Source of the DNA: Brachionus plicatilis
Lineage: Eukaryota > Rotifera > Eurotatoria > Ploima > Brachionidae
DNA: 64,000 bases
Direction: 5' to 3'
Assembly: GCA_010279815.1 (NCBI GenBank)
Contig: QEOQ01000344.1
Coordinates: 1,036,948-1,100,947 of the forward strand
Shown piece by piece: positions 58,110 through 64,000 of this stretch (positions within the stretch are counted from its first letter, which is position 1; each line of letters begins with the position of its first letter). A program made the position numbers and the translations under genes. Below the pieces are notes generated by a model. That model ran no database searches. It had not been told where the DNA came from and saw only the letters and a program-made list of their open reading frames with translations.

Positions 58110-60050
58110 AAATAATTAAAAAAAAAAAAAATTTTAATTATCTAAAAAAAATAACACTTTCTGAATTTTTTTCCATTCAAGAAAAATTTAGTTCACAAAT
58201 CCAAAATGACTTTATCTGAATCAAAATAAATTTTAAAAGAAACACGATATTTACATTAGATATAAAATCGATTTTAGTTTTTTTTAATTGCTTAGAGAAA
58301 TAACAAACTATAAAATTTGATTCTATTACAGGTCACAATTAAAAAAATCCTCTAAAGATAAACTAAAATGTGATCGTGTGCTAAACCATTGCTTGAGGCA
58401 CTTTACGGATCTCGAATCCGAGTCCAAATATCACCGAAATTTATTCAAATCACTTTTGTTTGCATGCCAATAAAAATAACTCTAGTCATTTATTTTACCT
58501 AAGTATTAAATGAATTCTAAACTTATGAATCTAGGACATTATTAGCCCATGTAGTCAATGATTTAAATTTTTACACGTTGAATAGAAATTTTTTATTTTA
58601 TAATTTTTATTTTTTTTGTTAAAAACCCGAAAATAATTTGTAAACATGATAAAAAAAAATCTCTATATTAAATTTAACACATCGGCGGAAGAATTTCTAA
58701 AAGTGACTTGAACCAGTTTTAAAAACTGGGTCTTAAAAGCTAAATTTAAAAAGTCATAACTTTTTTTAATACTTGATTTTTGCTTGGTTTTATTGAAAAT
58801 CTTCTTGGAGTCTAATGCAATCTAGTTCATTAAATTCGATCGATTTTTCATTTCCTTTAATTAAGTTTCTAAGATAAATTGAAGTCTTGAGGCATACATA
58901 AGCACTATTTAGCTCAATATTGTCTAATATTAAAACAGAAAAATACTGCTTGAATTACTTGTGATCTTAGCTAAAAGTTTTAAGTTAATATTTATTTAGT
59001 AAAAAAATGACAATTTTTATTATAATTTGCAAGAAATATTATGATTCTATGATACGAAAATAAAAACTTAAACACATCGATAAAGTAAAAAATTTAATTT
59101 TGAATTTAATCAATGCGAATAAATCTCGCGATTAAAATAATTTTAATAATCATGTTTAATCAATATTAATGTCACTCGAATAGGTTAGAGCAGTTGATAT
59201 TTATTGTAATTGAAGCGCTCATCATATTATAATTTAATTTGGATTTTAATTATAATTATAAATTTAAAATTTTTTAATCATTTGTCTAAACACCGTAAGC
59301 GCATTAATTTCATCTATTCATGCTCATTTAATTTAGTATCATTTTGAATATCGATCAAAAAAAAAATAAATAAAAAATCTGTCAATCAAAGGTCTAAAAA
59401 TTTCCTTAAAAAAAAAGAAAAATAGTCAATTGAGTCAGCGTTCACGAATTCTATTTGAAAAAAAATAATTATCCAGCGTTCTTTATATCATTATTTACCT
59501 AGTAAATTATCTAAAAAAAAAAAAAGATAAGAAAATTTTATTTGAATCAAATAAACAATTTGTAAATTATTTGATCGAAAATTTTTTGAATTTTTTTTTT
59601 AATTTTGAATTTGTTTTCTGATAATATATTGAATAAATTAGAAAAAAAAATATATTGATTAATTTTAGAATCACATCAAGAATTTTTTTAAGAAAATAAT
59701 TACGGAATTTAAACGTCAAAGAATTAGCCTTAAAAAATATAGTGAAATTGTTTTCACTATATTTGAAAGCGTGAAGTTAATTAAAAATAATGCTAATGAT
59801 TTATGCTATTAAACGAGGCGATTAAAATATTTAATTAACTCTCGAGTTAATATTGCTAAAAAAAATTTAATCTGTCATTAAATATTATAATAATCTTTTT
59901 TATTAATTTTAAAATAAACCTAAATAAAATAGCTAAAAGTTAAGTTGATTTTGAAATATTAAAATTCAACAAAATTTAAATCATGCTTGTTTTTTTTTAT
60001 ATTGAAAATCCATAATTTGAATTTATTAAAAAATTGAGAATCCGAAAATT
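58110..60050. other. Divergent intergenic region, dystrophin / SRFBP1
   Basis: Dystrophin leaves to the left and SRFBP1 to the right, so this ~1.9-kb AT-rich region should carry both promoters. No coding exon is visible. A near-perfect hairpin, AAATATAGTGAAA / TTTTCACTATATTT, lies at about 59,737-59,766. Confidence 0.5.
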
Positions 60051-60052
60051 CT

Positions 60053-61765
60053 ATGATACTCAATATGTCGGACAAGAATGACAAGGTAAATTTAACTTTT
60101 TTTTTCATCATTTTAATAAATTTAATATTTAGACTTTGAGTGAAACTTTATTCGCATTCAATAATAGGGTAAACAAAAAAATTTAAATTTAATTGTCGGT
60201 AATAAGTCAATTTTTTTTAAAGATAGTTGCCAGTAAAGATATTATTAAAAAAGCCAAAATTTTCCAGACTACCAAAATTGTTCGTCAAATAAAACTTTTG
60301 GCAAAAAAAAAGTAATTTGAATTAAAAAATTTAAAAAAAAATGATTTTGATTTTTTAAGAGGAAATGAAGCTCAACTTGAAAAAAACAAAAGAAAATGTG
60401 AGAATCTAAAGGAAGAAATTAATTTCATAAAAGTAGTTTTCTGATTTTTTTTTGATTTATTTTAAAAAATTTTTAAATCAAGAAACAAAAGTTTAATGAA
60501 ATAGCCATTTTCGCCTTTGACAATGACGAAACCACATTCGATCAGTTTATAAAAGCTAATAGTGTAATTTAATTTAAAAAAAATTTAAATAAATAGAATT
60601 TTAAATTTTATCTCATTAGAAAAACTTGACCATAGAAACTATTGCCTTGGCTAGAGTGGCTTTTAGCAAACCTATTCAAAAAGCTATTGAGGATATAAAA
60701 AATGATCTCAAGATTCCGAATTGGAAACAAGTGTTCATAAAATACAAGGCCCGATGCGAAAAGAGGAAAAATTGGAAAGAAAAAAATCGACTTTTGAAAG
60801 AAATCGAGACCAAACTAAAGCCTGAAAACGAAAATAGTGACGAAGAGGTGCCAGTGCAAGAAGATATCAGCGAAAATTTAATAGATGAGCCATTAGGCGA
60901 AAATATTACTTTAGAAAATAAAGCTAAAGTCGAAAAGATCACACTTGATAAAAAAGAAATTAAAGAAGAAAATTGTGATGATGATCTATCAGAGGGATAT
61001 GATAGTCATGATGATGACAATTGGAATGAAGAAGAAGGAGAAAACGATGAAGAAGAAGAAATAGAAGAAGAAGTAGAAGAGGAGAATGTTCAAAGTCAGG
61101 AAGAGGAATCGGTTGATCTGAGCGAAAAATTTGTTTTTTCAGAATCAAATTTGGAGATAAAAAACGAAAATAAAGAAAAAATTTTAAAACCTTTGGTTAT
61201 TGGTGAAAAACCAGCTCATATGGTTATCAAGCAAATAAATTTGGATGAGGTTAAAGATTGCGAAGAGTTGATGTTGGAAGATAAATCGAAAAAAGTTGAA
61301 AATGCATCGCAAGAGACTATAAAAGTTATACAAGATCCATTTTTTTTAGATCAAAATGGAAATGAAATTCAGGGAAATGACAATCTAAGGCCTTTCAAAA
61401 GATCTTATAATTTTGACCACGAGCCAACTAGTTATTCAAGCTATGATAAATATAGAAACAAAAGTTATGGTTTCAGAGATAGACGAAGAGAAATGGGAAG
61501 AAATTCTTTTAAAAATTCACTTTCAAACGATAGCAGGCCATACAGAAGTGATAATTATTTTGACAGGTCAAAAACCGATTTCAAAAATCGTGACAGACCT
61601 CCCGCTAATAGGCGACAATTTGAATTTAGCAAAAATTTTGACATTAAACCAAAAGAGGACATCACCAAACTGCATCCTTCATGGCAAGCGAAAAAATTGG
61701 CCGAAGAAAAAGTCAAGTCCATGAAGTTTGAGGGAAAAAAAATTAAATTCGATGATGATGAATGA
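60053..61765 (+). CDS. SRFBP1: SRFBP1 / BUD22 family ribosome-biogenesis protein
   Basis: Six exons (60,053-60,085; 60,133-60,168; 60,223-60,311; 60,360-60,432; 60,483-60,563; 60,620-61,765) join in phase to 485 residues, or 481 if the second in-frame ATG at 60,065 is used. Introns are only 47-56 nt. The N-terminus has KIVRQIKLLAKKK followed by GNEAQLEKNKRKCENLKEEI, and later IETIALARVAFSKPIQKAI. The C-terminus ends LHPSWQAKKLAEEKVKSMKF then EGKKIKFDD. Both ends match the BUD22 domain, with its conserved LHPSW and F.GKKI.F. The middle is a long acidic stretch. Yeast BUD22 acts in small-subunit rRNA processing; the animal protein was named for serum response factor binding. A poly(A) signal is at 61,812-61,817. 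Confidence 0.88.
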
Positions 61766-61811
61766 ATCATTTATTAACTATTATTTTTTGTTAAAAATAA
61801 TTTTTAGTGAA

Positions 61812-61817
61812 AATAAA
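61812..61817 (+). promoter_or_regulatory. Poly(A) signal of SRFBP1
   Basis: AATAAA about 47 nt after the stop codon at 61,763-61,765. Confidence 0.55.
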
Positions 61818-62073
61818 ATTTTAATTAAAAAAAATAAGCTTTAATTTTGTGTTAATCTTTTATTTAATTAATAAAAAAAAAAGGCAAAATTTAAATAATT
61901 AAAAAATTTATTTTTAATTTTTCCAAATTATCCGAGCTTTATGTTAGGTTTATTTTCACCAACTTGGCTTACGAACACATGCGCTCTTCATTTTTCTGCA
62001 TTCAAACAAATTTATATACCTGACTTAAAATAAAAAAAATAAAAATTTATAATTTCAATATTTTAGATCCAAA

Positions 62074-62757
62074 ATGAGACTAGAGCCTTGTTTTTTTTGT
62101 TCGTCAAAAATATATCCCGGTCATGGCGTGACATTTGTGCGCAACGACTGTAAAGTGTTCAAATTTTGCCGTTCCAAGTGTCACAGAGCGTTCAAAAAGA
62201 AGAGGAATCCGCGAAAATGCCGCTGGACCAAAGTTTACCGTAAGTCAGCTGGCAAAGAATTGGCTGTGGATAAAGTGTTCGAGTTTGAGCAGCGTCGTAA
62301 CGAGCCTGTCAAGTATAGTAGAGAATTGTGGCAAAATACCATCCGTGCCATGGAAAGAATTGAAGAAATAAAGCTTAGACGTCAGCGCCAATTTATCATG
62401 AACCGTCTCCAAGTCGGCACTGACAACCGAACCGAGGATGATTTGAAAGAGATAACTAAGTTCATGCATTTGATCAAAGCTCCACATGGTAATTTAAAAA
62501 AAAATTAAAATAATTTATTTTTGAACATATTTTGAATTTAATTTAAAAAAAAAAATAATTTTTTTTCTTTAGCCGTAAATCCAGACCTTGACGAAATCCA
62601 CGAATTGGCCAAGCAAAGACTTGAGGATTTGAAGGTTGGCAAAGAAAAATTGGTCGCTTTGAGAAAAAGCAAAAAAATTGGCAAAAAAAGAGAAAAAGTC
62701 GAAGTTGTTATGGAAGAGACAAGCGAGCAAAATACTGCTGAACTGGAAGAAAATTAA
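62074..62757 (+). CDS. RSL24D1: RSL24D1 / RLP24, 60S ribosome-biogenesis factor
   Basis: Two exons (62,074-62,488 and 62,573-62,757; intron 84 nt) give 199 residues, including a normal L24e zinc domain with four cysteines: CFFC near residue 6 and CRSKC near 31-36. Motifs: [53 protein letters not shown] and FIMNRL. The human protein is about 163 residues; the extra length is a Lys/Glu-rich tail. RLP24 joins pre-60S particles in the nucleolus and is exchanged for ribosomal protein L24 in the cytoplasm. The ATG lies 8 bases after an acceptor-like TATTTTAG, and the gene starts 308 nt after the SRFBP1 stop. The adjoining genes are all on the plus strand. Confidence 0.95.
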
Positions 62758-62770
62758 AAGTCCTTTTGTT

Positions 62771-62776
62771 AATAAA
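62771..62776 (+). promoter_or_regulatory. Poly(A) signal of RSL24D1
   Basis: AATAAA 14 nt after the RSL24D1 stop, within the 127-nt gap to PARS2. Confidence 0.55.
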
Positions 62777-62884
62777 TAAAAAATTATAAAAATTTTATTT
62801 TATTTTTTACTTTCCCAATATGCTTTTAAGAGCATAAGATAAAAAAATTTTTTATCTTTATTTTCATTAAAGATTTGGTTTAGA

Positions 62885-64000
62885 ATGATTTTTTATTCGC
62901 CCAAAATTAGCTTAGTACTGACCCGAAATGTTCACTTCAACCGAAGTAGTCTTCTTATACCAAATTATAAAATTAATAAATCAAGAACAGAACTAAAAGA
63001 CAATGAGACTAATTCGGTGAGCCATGCCATTTTGGAAAACAACGGCTTCATATCTGACTCAGGACCGGGATTTTCCACTTTTTTGCCACTGGGCAAAAGA
63101 GTTCTAAATAAAATAAAAAATTTAATTAGAAAAGAAATGAACAAAATAGATGGTCAAGAGATCGAAATGGCCTCGCTGTCCGATTTGGCTGTGTGGTCAG
63201 TGACCGGTCGCGATGAGCTAATCGGACACGAGCTATTTCGCCTAAAGGACCGCAAAGGCAAAGAATATTGCTTGTGTCCCACACATGAGGAAATTGTCAC
63301 CGCTCTTGTATCAAAATATTCAAAATCAATATCATCTCACTGCATTGGAGACAACAAAGCTTTGCGGCTTTACCAAATAACTAAAAAATACCGTGACGAG
63401 TCCCGGCCTAAACACGGCCTACTCCGGTCTAGGGAATTTTTAATGAAAGATATGTATACATTTCACATCAATGAGCAAAGTGTTGAGCAAACTTATGACG
63501 ATGTGTGCCAGTCTTATGAGACCATATTTGAACAATTAAATCTAAATTACAAAAAAGCCTCGGCATCTGTTGGTTCAATGGGTGGCAAACGATCCCACGA
63601 GTACCATGTGGAAGCCAGTGTTGGCGAAGACAGAATATTCACATGCCAAAAATGCTCTCGATCGGTCAGCATTGATTTGGTCGATGCTGAAAAACAGGAA
63701 AGTGTGACTCAAAAAACCCTGTGCCAAGTGGTAAATTGTGCCAGAAATTTGACAGACATAGAACTTAGCGAAAAAATTGAGTTTAAAAAATGCATAGAGA
63801 TTGGCCACACTTTTATTCTAGGTGATCGATACACAAAATTTTTGAGCATTAATTTGGATAAGAGTCCCAAAGTAACCATGGGCTGTTACGGAATTGGTGT
63901 TTCAAGACTAATGCAAGCTTGTGTTGAATCAAATAATGTGGATAAAGTTTATCCAAATTGGCCTTTGGATATAGCTCCGTTCATGATTGCAATTATACCA
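62885..64000 (+). CDS. PARS2: Mitochondrial prolyl-tRNA synthetase, 3' end cut by window
   Basis: An intronless frame of 372 codons runs to the window end without a stop. It is a class II synthetase of the bacterial prolyl type: motif 1 GFSTFLPLGKRV (about residue 63), the TxE-type loop CPTHEEIVT, motif 2 KYRDESRPKHGLLRSREFLM (about 167-190) and motif 3 GCYGIGVSRLMQA (about 331-343). The enzyme charges mitochondrial tRNA-Pro with proline. The short N-terminus, rich in basic and hydroxylated residues, fits a mitochondrial targeting peptide. Human PARS2 has 475 residues, so roughly 100, including the anticodon-binding domain, lie beyond the window. The ATG follows an acceptor-like GGTTTAG by one base, 127 nt after the RSL24D1 stop. 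Confidence 0.95.
   Translation, partial: MIFYSPKISLVLTRNVHFNRSSLLIPNYKINKSRTELKDNETNSVSHAILENNGFISDSGPGFSTFLPLGKRVLNKIKNLIRKEMNKIDGQEIEMASLSDLAVWSVTGRDELIGHELFRLKDRKGKEYCLCPTHEEIVTALVSKYSKSISSHCIGDNKALRLYQITKKYRDESRPKHGLLRSREFLMKDMYTFHINEQSVEQTYDDVCQSYETIFEQLNLNYKKASASVGSMGGKRSHEYHVEASVGEDRIFTCQKCSRSVSIDLVDAEKQESVTQKTLCQVVNCARNLTDIELSEKIEFKKCIEIGHTFILGDRYTKFLSINLDKSPKVTMGCYGIGVSRLMQACVESNNVDKVYPNWPLDIAPFMIAIIP

Noticed and set aside
58400..58440. Possible tRNA-like B box (CTCGAATCC)
   Set aside because: No A box or cloverleaf stems can be formed around it.
1..64000. CRISPR arrays, bacterial operons, phage or plasmid systems
   Set aside because: Introns, poly(A) signals, dystrophin and retrotransposons show eukaryotic nuclear DNA. 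No regular repeat-spacer array was seen.

Overview
The window is eukaryotic and very AT-rich. Its genes are split by short introns (about 45-60 nt is common) with GT-AG borders. It holds animal-specific proteins (a complete dystrophin and PAN/Apple domains) and many transposon remnants. A small AT-rich invertebrate genome fits, and a rotifer-like spiralian is my best guess; this is inference, because no marker fixes the phylum.

Bases 1-23,340 are a transposon graveyard. It starts with a broken LINE and a broken Ty3/gypsy integrase. From 4,557 to 18,570 lies what reads as one minus-strand, env-bearing, chromodomain Ty3/gypsy element: 5' LTR 18,207-18,570, gag, pol, integrase tail, chromodomain, env-like region, 3' LTR 4,557-4,916. 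Its middle is replaced by a pogo/Tigger-like element and by a second, plus-strand gypsy element. From 19.4 to 22.9 kb, two inverted fragments of the complex I gene NDUFS1 flank a Tc1/mariner remnant and an unrecognised intron-bearing region. A GC-rich tandem repeat follows at 23.1 kb.

Bases 23,419-27,659 (minus) hold an unusual secreted-protein gene: signal peptide, two PAN/Apple domains, a cysteine-dioxygenase-like cupin, a cysteine-rich linker and a Cu/Zn superoxide dismutase domain. All exon phases agree with one 819-residue product. A Mutator-like foldback element lies in its long intron.

Bases 29,821-58,105 (minus) are a complete dystrophin gene. I could join 39 exons in phase into a 3,968-residue protein (two CH domains, long spectrin rod, WW, EF-hand, ZZ, C-terminal coiled coils). 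A further exon with its own stop and poly(A) signal predicts a short isoform lacking the dystroglycan-binding end. Four small DNA transposons with 8-bp target duplications sit in its introns.

Bases 60,053-64,000 (plus) hold three closely packed housekeeping genes: SRFBP1/BUD22 and RSL24D1 (both ribosome biogenesis) and PARS2 (mitochondrial prolyl-tRNA synthetase, cut by the window end). The gaps are 308 and 127 nt. Splice-acceptor-like sequence sits directly before several start codons, which suggests spliced-leader trans-splicing and perhaps an operon.
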